Assembly (NCBI RefSeq): GCF_001636315.1
Contig: NZ_KV440949.1
Location: 99,703-163,702, forward strand
Length of the DNA stretch: 64,000 bases
Source of the DNA: Neobacillus mesonae
GTDB lineage: Bacteria > Bacillota > Bacilli > Bacillales > Cytobacillaceae
Direction: 5' to 3'
Under the pieces are notes generated by a model that had not been told where the DNA came from, searched no databases, and saw only the letters and a program-made list of their open reading frames with translations. The translations under genes were made by a program, and so were the position numbers. Below are positions 33,433 through 42,163 of this stretch, piece by piece (the first letter of the stretch is position 1; every line of letters starts with the position of its first letter).

Positions 33433-33487
33433 AAAAAAGGACAGAAAAAGGGTAATACAGCTTTGTTTACCCTTCTCTGTCCTTTTA
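33433..33487 (-). terminator. Terminator of the glyA glycine riboswitch
   Basis: Minus-strand TAAAAGGACAGAGAAGGGTA and TACCCTTTTTCTGTCCTTTTTT pair over about 18 bp, followed by T-rich sequence. The left arm overlaps the end of the second aptamer, which is how glycine binding would disrupt it. Confidence 0.9.
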
Positions 33488-33660
33488 CCTGAGAGTTTAA
33501 CTCTAAGAAAATAGAGCCTACCCCTTTGGTGGCGGTCTCGATCCAACCGCGCTCTCCAGAGTTGCGTCCTGTTGTGGTTCCTCTACCTGAGAGATTAGTT
33601 CCAAGGGTCTTTTTGGAACTTGCTCCTTCGGTGGCTTTTCTAGTGCACTCTCCCACAACC
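33468..33660 (-). ncRNA. Tandem glycine riboswitch upstream of glyA
   Basis: Two aptamers in tandem. On the minus strand the first begins TGTGGGAGAG near 33655 and contains GCCACCGAAGGAGCAA and CTCTCAGGTAGAGG; the second begins near 33560 with CTCTGGAGAG and contains CGCCACCAAAGGGG and CTCTCAGGTAAAAGGACAGA. The repeated CTCTCAGGTA and CCACCRAAGG motifs are diagnostic. A terminator (33433-33487) overlaps the last aptamer. Predicted ON switch. Confidence 0.95.
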
Positions 33661-33763
33661 GTCATCCGCGATATATTATTATTTTCAGAATAATAGCAAA
33701 GCATTTCGAAGTCAAGTAAAAGTGTAAACGGAAACAAGATTAATTTTTCAAAAAATAAAGCAG

Positions 33764-35152
33764 TTAGTTTTCCGCAACTTGTCCTTGACCTACCTTTTCC
33801 TCTTTAACTGCTTTCACTTTTCTAAGCTTATAAACCACTGTCAGTAAAATAAACCAAACTGGTGTTACAAATAAGGCAACACGCGTATCCTCAGCAAGGG
33901 CCAGCACGACAAGAATGAAGGCTAGGAAAGCGAGAATTAAATAATTGGAAAAAGGATACAGCGGCATTTTGAATTTGTTTACTTTAGCAAGATCAGGTCT
34001 TGTTTTACGGTATTTCAAATGTGAAATGACGGTGATCCCCCAAATAAAGATAAAGCAGACGGTTGAGATACTTGTGATTAGGGTGAAAACGCCCTCTGGC
34101 ATCACATAGTTTAAGAAAACAGCAACCAAGACAACAACCGTTGAAAAGAACAATGCATTGGAAGGTACTTTACGAGAAGTAAGTTTTGCTAATGGTGCTG
34201 GTGCATTTTGATCCTTGGCTAAGGAATACACCATACGGCTTGTACTGAACAACGCACTGTTACATGCGGAAGCAGCTGATGTAAGGACGACAAAGTTGAC
34301 AATACCTGCGGCTGCCGCAATTCCGACTGCCATAAATACTTGGACAAATGGGCTTTTTGCTGGATTGACGGCATTCCATGGATAAATGCTCATAATCACA
34401 AGCAGCGCCCCTATGTAGAAAATAATGATTCGAATCGGGATATTATTAATCGCCTTTGGAATAACTCGTTCCGGATCCTCCGTTTCCCCTGCAGTTAATC
34501 CGACAAGTTCAATCCCCACGAAGGCAAATACAACCATTTGGAAGGAGAGAATAAAGCCGTTCATCCCGTTCGGGAACATTCCGCCGTGGTTCCAAAGGTT
34601 GGTAAAGCTGGCAGCTCCTGAGTTTGTTGAAAAACCTTTGATAATCATAATTACACCGACAATGATGAGAGCTAAGATCGCGATGACTTTAATTAACGCA
34701 AACCAGAATTCCATTTCGCCAAATAGTTTAACAGTGGCAAGGTTCATTGCCAGAAGAATGACAAGGGCAATTAATCCCGGCATCCATTGCGGTACCTGCG
34801 GGAACCAATATTGGGTGTAAATCCCCACCGCTGTCAAATCGGCCATGGCAATTGAAACCCAGCAGAACCAATAGGTCCAGCCGGTAATAAAAGCGGCCAT
34901 GTTCCCTAAATAATCTCTGACAAAGTCGACAAAAGAATGGTACTTCAAGTTACTTAATAGCAGTTCCCCAAGTGAACGCATGATTAAAAAGCAGATGACA
35001 CCCGTAATCATGTAGGCAAATAGGATGGATGGGCCTGCTAAATGGATCGATTTTCCGGCCCCAAGAAACAGCCCTGTCCCGATGGCGCCACCGATAGCGA
35101 TTAATTGCACGTGCCTGTTTTTAAGTCCTCTAGATAATGTTTGTTCCTGCAT
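33764..35152 (-). CDS. Amino acid permease (CycA/AlaP-like APC family)
   Basis: A 462-aa, 12-segment APC-superfamily permease of the amino acid transporter branch. N-terminal RGLKNRHVQLIAIGGAIGTGLFLGAG (key NRHVQLIAIGGAIGTGLF) and FAFVGIELVGLTAGETEDPE are typical of the CycA/LysP/RocE group. ATG at 35152 follows GAGGGAACG. It is preceded by a tandem glycine riboswitch, which points to glycine, alanine or D-serine as cargo (AlaP/CycA type), inferred from the switch. Confidence 0.9.
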   Translation of the reverse strand: MQEQTLSRGLKNRHVQLIAIGGAIGTGLFLGAGKSIHLAGPSILFAYMITGVICFLIMRSLGELLLSNLKYHSFVDFVRDYLGNMAAFITGWTYWFCWVSIAMADLTAVGIYTQYWFPQVPQWMPGLIALVILLAMNLATVKLFGEMEFWFALIKVIAILALIIVGVIMIIKGFSTNSGAASFTNLWNHGGMFPNGMNGFILSFQMVVFAFVGIELVGLTAGETEDPERVIPKAINNIPIRIIIFYIGALLVIMSIYPWNAVNPAKSPFVQVFMAVGIAAAAGIVNFVVLTSAASACNSALFSTSRMVYSLAKDQNAPAPLAKLTSRKVPSNALFFSTVVVLVAVFLNYVMPEGVFTLITSISTVCFIFIWGITVISHLKYRKTRPDLAKVNKFKMPLYPFSNYLILAFLAFILVVLALAEDTRVALFVTPVWFILLTVVYKLRKVKAVKEEKVGQGQVAEN

Positions 35153-35365
35153 ATTCGTTCCCTCTTTCACTATTCAGGATGTTTGCATATTAGAATTTCC
35201 CAGGGCGTTCAAACTAGCAGCATTTTGGCAATTTATTATTCTTAAAAAATATAATTCTATAAACCGATCGTTCAGTTAGGAAAAAGCGCTTACATTTTTC
35301 TCTTTGCAAATATAATGATGAATGACCGCCTCCTTTTTCACCTATTCCTATCTTTCCCCATCAAA

Positions 35366-35405
35366 AAAGACAGAGAAAAATAGGCATTCCTACTTTTCTC
35401 TGTCC
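35366..35405 (-). terminator. Terminator of the permease glycine riboswitch
   Basis: Minus strand GACAGAGAAAAGTAGG pairs with CCTATTTTTCTCTGTC and runs into TTTTTT. It overlaps the 3' end of the second aptamer. Confidence 0.88.
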
Positions 35406-35555
35406 CTTTTACCTGAGAGTTTAACTCCTTTGGTGGCCTATGGCTCTCTCCAGAGATGCGTCATATTGTAGTCCTTTTACCTGAGAGATTCCTGCCCAAA
35501 AATAGGCTTGCTCCTTCGGTGCCAAACAATTCGTTTAGTCTCTCCCACAATAATC
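35392..35555 (-). ncRNA. Tandem glycine riboswitch upstream of the amino acid permease
   Basis: Same architecture as at glyA: aptamer 1 on the minus strand has TGTGGGAGAGACT, GCACCGAAGGAGCAAGCC and CTCTCAGGTAAAAGG; aptamer 2 has CTCTGGAGAGAGCC, GGCCACCAAAGGAG and CTCTCAGGTAAAAGGGACAG. The terminator at 35366-35405 is the expression platform. Together with the palindromic repeat at 35647-35692 it accounts for most of the gap 35153-35698. Confidence 0.95.
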
Positions 35556-35646
35556 ATCCGCGCATATGAATTTACTAACATAATATTCAAACACAGTCCC
35601 TTTGTCAAGAAACATTCCAAATTGTTAAAAATATTTCAAAATTCAA

Positions 35647-35692
35647 AGGTGTCAGGCACTATGTGAAAAATTCACATGGTGCCTGACACCCT
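35647..35692. repeat. Palindromic dispersed repeat, copy 8
   Basis: AGGTGTCAGGCACTATGTGA with the complementary arm GGTGCCTGACACCCTT; one mismatch (CACTATG for CACCATG). It ends 7 bp before the stop of the CyuA-like gene. It is the last copy in the window; none occurs from 35.7 to 64 kb. Confidence 0.93.
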
Positions 35693-35698
35693 TCCAAC

Positions 35699-36973
35699 TT
35701 ATTTCTCCATCATCAACTTTAAAATCATCTCATCTGTTTGGCGTGTTCCTTCATTTCCAAGTTTGCAGAAGGATTCTATGCTTTTTTCCACATCGTCATG
35801 AATGAAGCCGTCGGTTGACTGAATTTCTTGGTGATTTAATGCGAGCAGTGCGGATTGTACTGCGACATTTGAACAGGTGGAGACTTTCATCGCACATCCC
35901 GCCTTTGCACCGTCACAAATCATCCCCGAAACATTGCCGATCGTATTTTGAATCGCCGCTTTTATTTGTCCAAGACCACCGCCGAGCAAATAAACAATCG
36001 CACCGCTTGCTCCCATACCCGCGGCAGTTACACCGCATAATGCAGATAGACGGCCGAATTTCGATTTAATATGAATCGTGATCAAATGGCTTAAGGCCAC
36101 AGCACGAATCATTTTCTCTTCTGATACCCCGAGCTTCTCAGCCGCCGCTACAACCGGCAGGGTTACTGCAATACCCTGATTTCCGCTCCCGGTATTCGCC
36201 ATTACCGGCAAGGTGGATCCGGCCATACGGGCATCCGATCCGGCAGCGGCTAAAGACATCGCCGCGGTGGCCAGGTCATCAGATAAAATTCCTTTTTTCA
36301 CATTATCTTTGATCGTCTTTCCGACATTTAATCCATAGTTTCCGGAGAGACCCTCTACCCCGATGACCTTGTTTAATTCAATACTCTTTTTGACGAGAGA
36401 TAGTTCAGCTAAGTCTGCCGCTAATACCCAGTCATAAATTTCATCAATGGTCAGCGTTTCTAATTCCTCTTCATCCGTTTGAATCCCAATGTTCTCACAA
36501 CCCCCGAGGAACACAGCCTTCCCATCGACTTCTATTAAGCTGATATTACTATGATTATCGGAAATGACCACTTTCGCAGTTCGCTCAGCTGTCTCCACCA
36601 TCACCTCAATATAAAGCCGTTTTGGTGTATCTGCCTGCCCAGCCGTTACTTTTCCAGCCTCAATCAAGTTTAATGCCAGCGCTTCATCCTTACTGTTAAG
36701 TCCGTCTAATACTTCTAATTTTTTGTTGGGATCCCCAGCAACTGCTCCAAGAGCGGCAGCAAATTCAAGTCCCTTTGCCGTCATCCCCGGAATGCCAACG
36801 GATTTTGCATTTTTAATAATATTGCCGCTCGCTTTTAAGGTAATGGTATTGATTTCTCCGGTTGTATAGCTTTTCGCCGTAGCAGCCGCCAGGGCAATCG
36901 CGACCGGTTCCGTACAGCCGAGAGCAATGACTAATTCTTTTTCTAAAATCACTGAGACTTTGTTCTTTTTCAT
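35699..36973 (-). CDS. UPF0597/CyuA-type L-cysteine desulfidase or serine dehydratase-like enzyme
   Basis: A 424-aa protein of the UPF0597 family (YhaM/CyuA), related to the alpha subunit of Fe-S serine dehydratase. Conserved: ALGCTEPVAIALAAA (19-33) with a probable Fe-S cysteine, GIPGMTAKGLEFAAALGA, TGSGNQGIAVTLPVV, GASGAIVYLLGGG and the Cys-rich GMICDGAKAGCAMKVSTC. Members are reported as cysteine desulfidase (cysteine to pyruvate, H2S, NH3). ATG at 36973 follows TAGGGGGAATATA. In this glycine/serine block a serine-deaminating role is an alternative. Confidence 0.85.
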   Translation of the reverse strand: MKKNKVSVILEKELVIALGCTEPVAIALAAATAKSYTTGEINTITLKASGNIIKNAKSVGIPGMTAKGLEFAAALGAVAGDPNKKLEVLDGLNSKDEALALNLIEAGKVTAGQADTPKRLYIEVMVETAERTAKVVISDNHSNISLIEVDGKAVFLGGCENIGIQTDEEELETLTIDEIYDWVLAADLAELSLVKKSIELNKVIGVEGLSGNYGLNVGKTIKDNVKKGILSDDLATAAMSLAAAGSDARMAGSTLPVMANTGSGNQGIAVTLPVVAAAEKLGVSEEKMIRAVALSHLITIHIKSKFGRLSALCGVTAAGMGASGAIVYLLGGGLGQIKAAIQNTIGNVSGMICDGAKAGCAMKVSTCSNVAVQSALLALNHQEIQSTDGFIHDDVEKSIESFCKLGNEGTRQTDEMILKLMMEK

Positions 36974-37169
36974 TATATTCCCCCTAAAAACTTTTCTACC
37001 ATTCTATCATAATCTTAACTTATGTTAGCGAATGTCCAAATAGTTTTCTTTTACCATTATACAGCCTCTAAATCAGAAGGTTATGCAATCTTATTAGCGC
37101 TCTATCACTATTTATCAGACGGTCCCGACAATAGAATCCAAATTTATGGCACATAAATAGTAAAATATT

Positions 37170-37216
37170 TTGACATATTAATAAAAATAAGGTAAATTAA
37201 CTTATGTACGAACGAT
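37170..37216 (+). promoter_or_regulatory. Promoter of guaC with possible PurR box
   Basis: TTGACA (37170-37175), 17-bp spacer, TAAATT (37193-37198). ATGTACGAACGAT (37204-37216) matches the PurBox AWWWCCGAACWWT at 10 of 13 positions, overlapping the expected start point, so repression by PurR is possible. Confidence 0.6.
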
Positions 37217-37260
37217 CTTTTTAAAAATAAATTTATTATTCGTGTTTAGGAGTGTAATTT

Positions 37261-38244
37261 ATGGATAATGTTTTTGATTACGAAGATATTCAACTGATTC
37301 CTGCAAAATCTGTGGTTAAAAGCCGATCTGAATGTGATACAAGTGTTAATTTTGGAGGGCATACCTTTAAATTGCCAGTAGTACCTGCTAATATGCAGAC
37401 CATTATAGACGAAAAAATTGCCACCTTCTTAGCCGAAAACGGTTACTTTTATATTATGCACCGTTTCCAGCCTGAAAAACGAATTGATTTTATAAAAGAC
37501 ATGAAGGCCCGCGGTTTAATCGCTTCCATCAGCGTAGGTGTTAAAGAAGGGGAATACGATTTCGTTAAGCAGCTTGCCGAAGAAAACCTTGTTCCGGAAT
37601 ACATCACCATCGATATTGCCCACGGACATTCCAATGCCGTCATCGAGATGATTCAGCATATTAAAAAATACCTGCCAGACAGCTTTGTTATTGCCGGAAA
37701 CGTCGGAACTCCGGACGCGGTCAGAGAATTAGAAAATGCCGGTGCAGATGCAACAAAGGTGGGCATTGGACCTGGTAAAGTTTGTATTACAAAAATCAAG
37801 ACGGGATTCGGTACCGGCGGCTGGCAGTTAGCAGCACTAAGATGGTGTGCAAAAGCAGCCAGCAAACCGATTATCGCCGACGGAGGAATCCGCACACACG
37901 GGGATATCGCTAAATCCGTACGCTTCGGTGCTTCCATGGTCATGATTGGTTCCTTATTCGCAGGCCATGAAGAATCTCCTGGCGAAACGATTGAAAAAGA
38001 CGGCAAATGCTATAAAGAATATTTCGGTTCTGCATCTGAATTCCAAAAAGGCGAACGAAAAAATGTCGAAGGTAAGAAAATGTATGTAGAACATAAAGGG
38101 GCTTTAATGGATACGTTAATCGAGATGGAGCAAGACCTGCAATCCTCGATTTCCTATGCCGGCGGCCGAAAGCTGCAAGATATTCGCAAAGTAGATTATG
38201 TCATCGTGAAGAATTCCATTTTTAATGGCGATAAAATCTATTAA
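37261..38244 (+). CDS. guaC: GMP reductase
   Basis: A 327-aa IMPDH-family (beta/alpha)8 enzyme reducing GMP to IMP and NH3 with NADPH. Seen: [50 protein letters not shown] with the catalytic Cys175, and [18 protein letters not shown]. It lacks the CBS domains of IMP dehydrogenase, which, with its 327-aa length, identifies GuaC of the short Firmicutes type. ATG at 37261 follows TAGGAGTG. Monocistronic with terminator at 38255-38286. Confidence 0.94.
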   Translation: MDNVFDYEDIQLIPAKSVVKSRSECDTSVNFGGHTFKLPVVPANMQTIIDEKIATFLAENGYFYIMHRFQPEKRIDFIKDMKARGLIASISVGVKEGEYDFVKQLAEENLVPEYITIDIAHGHSNAVIEMIQHIKKYLPDSFVIAGNVGTPDAVRELENAGADATKVGIGPGKVCITKIKTGFGTGGWQLAALRWCAKAASKPIIADGGIRTHGDIAKSVRFGASMVMIGSLFAGHEESPGETIEKDGKCYKEYFGSASEFQKGERKNVEGKKMYVEHKGALMDTLIEMEQDLQSSISYAGGRKLQDIRKVDYVIVKNSIFNGDKIY

Positions 38245-38254
38245 TAACCAACTA

Positions 38255-38286
38255 GGAGCGGGACCTAACAAGCCCCCGCTCCTTTC
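38255..38286 (+). terminator. Terminator after guaC
   Basis: GGAGCGGG (38255-38262) pairs with CCCGCTCC (38275-38282) followed by TTTCC. GC-rich stem, short T-tract. Confidence 0.75.
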
Positions 38287-38346
38287 CATGTTTAAAAAAA
38301 CATAAAAGCCAGCTTCGAAACGCCGACTCAATGTAACTAAAAAAAC

Positions 38347-39294
38347 TCATTTCAAAATCTCTTTATAAAACTCCAATCTTTCCTTTGCAGTTTCTTTAAA
38401 GATAACTTCCACACCACAATCAATAAACTGATCAACTGGTTTGCCGTTTATAACTTTCAATGCCGTTTCTACACTGAGGTGTCCCATATCATAAGGGTTT
38501 TGACCTATACTCGAGGAAATCACTCCATCCTCAATCAATTTCGCCATATCGGAAATTCCATCCGTTCCAATCACCGGAATGGTAATGTTCTCGTCTCGTA
38601 ATTCTTTAATTACAGGAATCGCCGTAAGATCATGGTCCGTGATGACTCCCTTAATATCGGGATTAGACTTAAGAATGTTCAAGATTTCTGTGCGGACAAC
38701 CTCCTCAACATCGGGAACACCCGTTTTTTCTGCAGCAACGATGATTCCTGCGTCCTTTAAGGCCATTTTAGCACCATTTACCCTCTCTCTAAAAACCAAG
38801 GAAGACATGTCACCGCCGATAATGGCGACCTTATTTCCGGGATGAAGCTGTGCGCTCATGAGTGTACCAGCCATCTTCCCTAATTCAATATTGTCGGCCC
38901 CAACATAGGCAGCTTTGTTGGGCCATGGTTCATTTTGATCCACTAAGATGACAGGAGTATGATTGTTCGTAAACTTATTCAATATCGGAATCACCGATTT
39001 ATCAATTGGTGCGACCATGACAACATCAGGGTTTTGTTGATAAACCGTCTCTAGCAGCTGAATCTGTTCTTCTGCAGTCTCTTTAAGGGGTGCCATTACT
39101 TTGCCGTCAATGCCTAGTTCCTCGAAGGCATTTTCGGCGCCTGCCTTCACAATGTTCCAATATTGGATCTCTAAGTTTTTCACCACTACAACCATCCTCG
39201 GTTTTTCATGGGCAGCTGTAGAAGAAATAAAACTAATAATTAAAACCATAAAAGCCGCTGCAATCAGCCAAATAGATCTTTTATTTTTTAACAA
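38347..39294 (-). CDS. Periplasmic sugar-binding-like (RbsB/LacI-type) protein
   Basis: A 315-aa protein with an N-terminal hydrophobic segment (IWLIAAAFMVLIISFISS, residues 8-25) but no lipobox, so either secreted or membrane-anchored. The rest is a type I periplasmic-binding fold of the ribose/LacI family: VVKNLEIQYWNIVKAGAENAFEELG, VVMVAPIDKSVIPIL, YVGADNIELGKMAG and VIGTDGISDMAKLIEDG. No sugar permease or ATPase is nearby. It ends a signalling operon (hybrid kinase, methyltransferase, receiver-kinase), 6 bp after the kinase, so it probably senses a sugar or signal for that system; inference. Confidence 0.85.
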   Translation of the reverse strand: MLKNKRSIWLIAAAFMVLIISFISSTAAHEKPRMVVVVKNLEIQYWNIVKAGAENAFEELGIDGKVMAPLKETAEEQIQLLETVYQQNPDVVMVAPIDKSVIPILNKFTNNHTPVILVDQNEPWPNKAAYVGADNIELGKMAGTLMSAQLHPGNKVAIIGGDMSSLVFRERVNGAKMALKDAGIIVAAEKTGVPDVEEVVRTEILNILKSNPDIKGVITDHDLTAIPVIKELRDENITIPVIGTDGISDMAKLIEDGVISSSIGQNPYDMGHLSVETALKVINGKPVDQFIDCGVEVIFKETAKERLEFYKEILK

Positions 39295-39300
39295 TTCCCC

Positions 39301-41358
39301 CTACCCCTCTTCTTTGTTCGGAATGAAGGGAAAATGAATTGAAAATACGGTTCCCTTATTCCCAGTGGCAATATCGATTTCAGCCTGGTGACGTTTTGCT
39401 ACACTAAAACAAATGGCTAAGCCTAAGCCTGTTCCCTTCTCCTTTGTCGTGAAAAAAGGTGTTCCAAGCTTTTCTAGTATTTCGGGTTGAATGCCTTTCC
39501 CTTGATCCTTAATTTCTAAAATCACTTTGTCTTGCTTTGTATAGGTTTTAATGGTAAGCTGTCCATTTTGAGTCATAGCATCAAGTCCATTTAGGGCAAC
39601 ATTTAAAATAAGCTGACGAATTTCTTTCTCATCGAGCAAAATATCCGGACATTCATGTAAATCCAGCTTTACATATTTCCGGGAACGCAGTGCTTCAGCT
39701 TGTATCAATGGTGAAATGGCTCCGAGGATGGAATTTAAATTTTGTCTTTTTTTCATACTGATTTTATTTTTCGCTAAATTAAGAAATTCGGAAATAATGG
39801 AATTTGCCCTGAATAATTCCTCCAGCATTAAGTCGATAATCTCTGTGGATAAAAGCTCACTGTTATTCCTGGCGATTTGTAAAAATCCTTGAACTGTCGT
39901 CATTGGATTTCTAATCTCATGAGCAATTCCTGCTGCCATCTCACCAATTAAGTTCAATCGGTCTAAGCGGGCCAGCTGCTTTTCTAAATGAACTCGATCC
40001 GTCACATCTGTTAAGACAAGGAGCATACATGGCTCAGAAGCGATATCAATAATTTCCGTGGATAGCAGTCCCTCTCGTAGCCCTCCGTCCTTCGTTTTAT
40101 AGTGAATTTTCTTATTCAAGTGTTTTTGATCGAATTCAATCGGCTTCCCTGTTGATTCGTCAATAAAATCCGCTGCATTTATTTTTTTATTAACTATTTC
40201 TTTATTTTGATAGCCAGTAAGGGTGACCCAGTAGGCATTCACTTCGATTATGATAAAATCCTCGATTGAGCATATTGCCATTAAGCAAGGACTGGAATCA
40301 AAGATTTTTCGAAATCTTTCCTGAGAACGATACAAATGGCTTGCCATTCGTTTCCGTTCAATAATTTCTTTATGCAGTTCCTCATTTGCTTTGGTAAGTT
40401 CAAGTGTTCGTGTCTCAACCATCTTTTCCATTTGATCAAACTGCAATTTCTGAGCCTGTTCCATTTGCTTTCTAGTGGTAACATCACGAATGGTACACAC
40501 ATAGATCTTATGCTGCTCAACAGTTGTTTCACCAATTAGAATATCCGCATGAAACCAGCTGTCATCCTTCCTGTAGACAACGGATTCCATTACCTTCCCT
40601 GCATATTGTTTTATGCAGCTTAAGGATGCTAGATAGGATTCCTCGGAAGTTCCTGCTCTCGTTTCGTGCAAAAGTACACAAACATGCTTGCTGATTAATT
40701 CCTCTGGATCATACCCAAACATAGTTTGGATGGCCGGATTTACCGAGAGAATCGTCCCTTGGTCGTCGAAGGTAATAATCGTATCAATGATGGTTTCACC
40801 AATAACCTTTGCGAGCGCCTCCGTTCGCCGTAAATTCAAGGCCGTTCTATCTAATTTTTTATTCAATTCCTCGGTTCGTTCTTGTACGGTTTGAAGCTTG
40901 CTTTCTTCATTGTTTAGATGAATTTTAACAAATTGCTCAATTTTCTTTTTTAATGTTTCTGGCTGAAACGGTTTGAAAATATAATCAACTGCCCCGACCT
41001 CATATCCTTGAAGGACATGCTCCATATCCTGACTAATTGCCGTAATAAAAATGATCGGAATATGCTTTGTTTTTTCCCGTGCCTTGATGAGTTTAGCGGT
41101 TTCAAATCCATTTAAACCGGGCATTTGCACATCAAGTAAAATGACGGCAAAATCCTGCTGCAGCATACGTTTCAATGCTTCCTTTCCGGAGTTGGCCCGA
41201 ACAAGATGATAGTTTGGCGACATGAGTACCGCTTCCAACGCTAAGAGATTTTCCGGATGATCATCAACCATTAAAATATTGACCTTTGTAGGGGAAGAGC
41301 TATTTAACCTTTTGATAGAGTTTTTCGGATGGTTCGAATTCCCTGTAACAATTTCCAT
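39301..41358 (-). CDS. Response-regulator-PAS-histidine kinase fusion
   Basis: A 685-aa soluble protein. An N-terminal receiver domain (VNILMVDDHPENLLALEAVL; phosphoacceptor Asp76 in LLDVQMPG) is followed by a coiled linker, two PAS domains (roughly 165-300 and 340-460, each with typical PAS/PAC elements such as FGYDPEELI and YQNKEIVNKK), and a HisKA-HATPase module (His480 in GIAHEIRNPMTT, GTGLGLAI). No membrane segment. Its start at 41358 overlaps the CheR-like gene by 59 bp; a later ATG at 41271 is possible but would cut the N-terminal tail only. It may act as the output partner of the hybrid kinase upstream. Confidence 0.9.
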   Translation of the reverse strand: MEIVTGNSNHPKNSIKRLNSSSPTKVNILMVDDHPENLLALEAVLMSPNYHLVRANSGKEALKRMLQQDFAVILLDVQMPGLNGFETAKLIKAREKTKHIPIIFITAISQDMEHVLQGYEVGAVDYIFKPFQPETLKKKIEQFVKIHLNNEESKLQTVQERTEELNKKLDRTALNLRRTEALAKVIGETIIDTIITFDDQGTILSVNPAIQTMFGYDPEELISKHVCVLLHETRAGTSEESYLASLSCIKQYAGKVMESVVYRKDDSWFHADILIGETTVEQHKIYVCTIRDVTTRKQMEQAQKLQFDQMEKMVETRTLELTKANEELHKEIIERKRMASHLYRSQERFRKIFDSSPCLMAICSIEDFIIIEVNAYWVTLTGYQNKEIVNKKINAADFIDESTGKPIEFDQKHLNKKIHYKTKDGGLREGLLSTEIIDIASEPCMLLVLTDVTDRVHLEKQLARLDRLNLIGEMAAGIAHEIRNPMTTVQGFLQIARNNSELLSTEIIDLMLEELFRANSIISEFLNLAKNKISMKKRQNLNSILGAISPLIQAEALRSRKYVKLDLHECPDILLDEKEIRQLILNVALNGLDAMTQNGQLTIKTYTKQDKVILEIKDQGKGIQPEILEKLGTPFFTTKEKGTGLGLAICFSVAKRHQAEIDIATGNKGTVFSIHFPFIPNKEEG

Positions 41359-42160
41359 AACTAGTAAACTTCATCCCCTCTCGCTGCCCCAGACCTAAAA
41401 ACCCAGATAGACTGAGGCTGTCGTATAGTAACTTATGAACTTGATTTTGAAGCTCTCTATTAAAGTAGATGAAAACATTCCGGCAAATGATTATATCAAA
41501 CTCATTAAATGATTGATCTGTTACTAAATCATGCTGTGCAAACACAATATTTTTTTTCAAAAAAGAATGAAATAATACTTTATCTTCGATCGCCTTGTAA
41601 TATTCCGAAAAGGACCTTTTGCCCCCGGCTTCCAGGTAATTTTTTGTATAGAGCTGCATGACATCTAATGGGAAAGTTGCATACTTTGCCTGTTGTAGAA
41701 CATCTTTATTTAAATCAGTAGCAAAAATACGGCATTTGTCATAGATCCCTTCTTCATAAAGAAGGATCGCCATCGAATAAACTTCCTCACCAGAAGCACA
41801 GCCGACGTGCCAGATTCTAATTTCGGGATAGTTCTTGATGATTGGGATAATTTTTGTTCGTATTGTTTTAAAAAATAATGGATCTCGAAACATTTCTGTT
41901 ACGTTGATAGAAAAATCGGAAAGTAGCCTCATCATCGATTCGGAATTTCGCAAAACCTTTTCTTGCAGTGCCGAAATACTAGACAGGCTTTCCTTGTGGA
42001 CTCGGTGGATGATTCTCCTTTTGACGAAAGGAAAGGCATAGTTTCGAAAATCATATCCGTAAAAGCGATAAACCGCCTCGAGCAGTAAATCAATTTCAAT
42101 GTTTTCAATTTCTTCCATTTGTTCCAGCGTTTCGTCACCATTGACCTTTTCGACCATCAT
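41300..42160 (-). CDS. CheR-type protein methyltransferase (RsbM-like)
   Basis: A 286-aa S-adenosylmethionine-dependent methyltransferase of the CheR fold: VYRFYGYDFRNYAFPFVKRRI, SINVTEMFRDPLFF, the SAM site HVGCASGEEVYSMA and CRNVFIYF. It lacks the chemotaxis neighbours and sits 4 bp after a CHASE3-like hybrid kinase. In the B. cereus group RsbM, a CheR-type enzyme, methylates the hybrid kinase RsbK and controls the general stress response; this pair has the same order and domain content. I infer an RsbM-like role. ATG 42160 (or 42157) follows AAGGAGAAG. Confidence 0.88.
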   Translation of the reverse strand: MMVEKVNGDETLEQMEEIENIEIDLLLEAVYRFYGYDFRNYAFPFVKRRIIHRVHKESLSSISALQEKVLRNSESMMRLLSDFSINVTEMFRDPLFFKTIRTKIIPIIKNYPEIRIWHVGCASGEEVYSMAILLYEEGIYDKCRIFATDLNKDVLQQAKYATFPLDVMQLYTKNYLEAGGKRSFSEYYKAIEDKVLFHSFLKKNIVFAQHDLVTDQSFNEFDIIICRNVFIYFNRELQNQVHKLLYDSLSLSGFLGLGQREGMKFTSYGNCYREFEPSEKLYQKVK

Positions 42161-42163
42161 GTT

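Noticed and set aside
33304..33737. ORFs inside the glyA leader
   Set aside because: This region is the tandem glycine riboswitch; apparent coding is a by-product.
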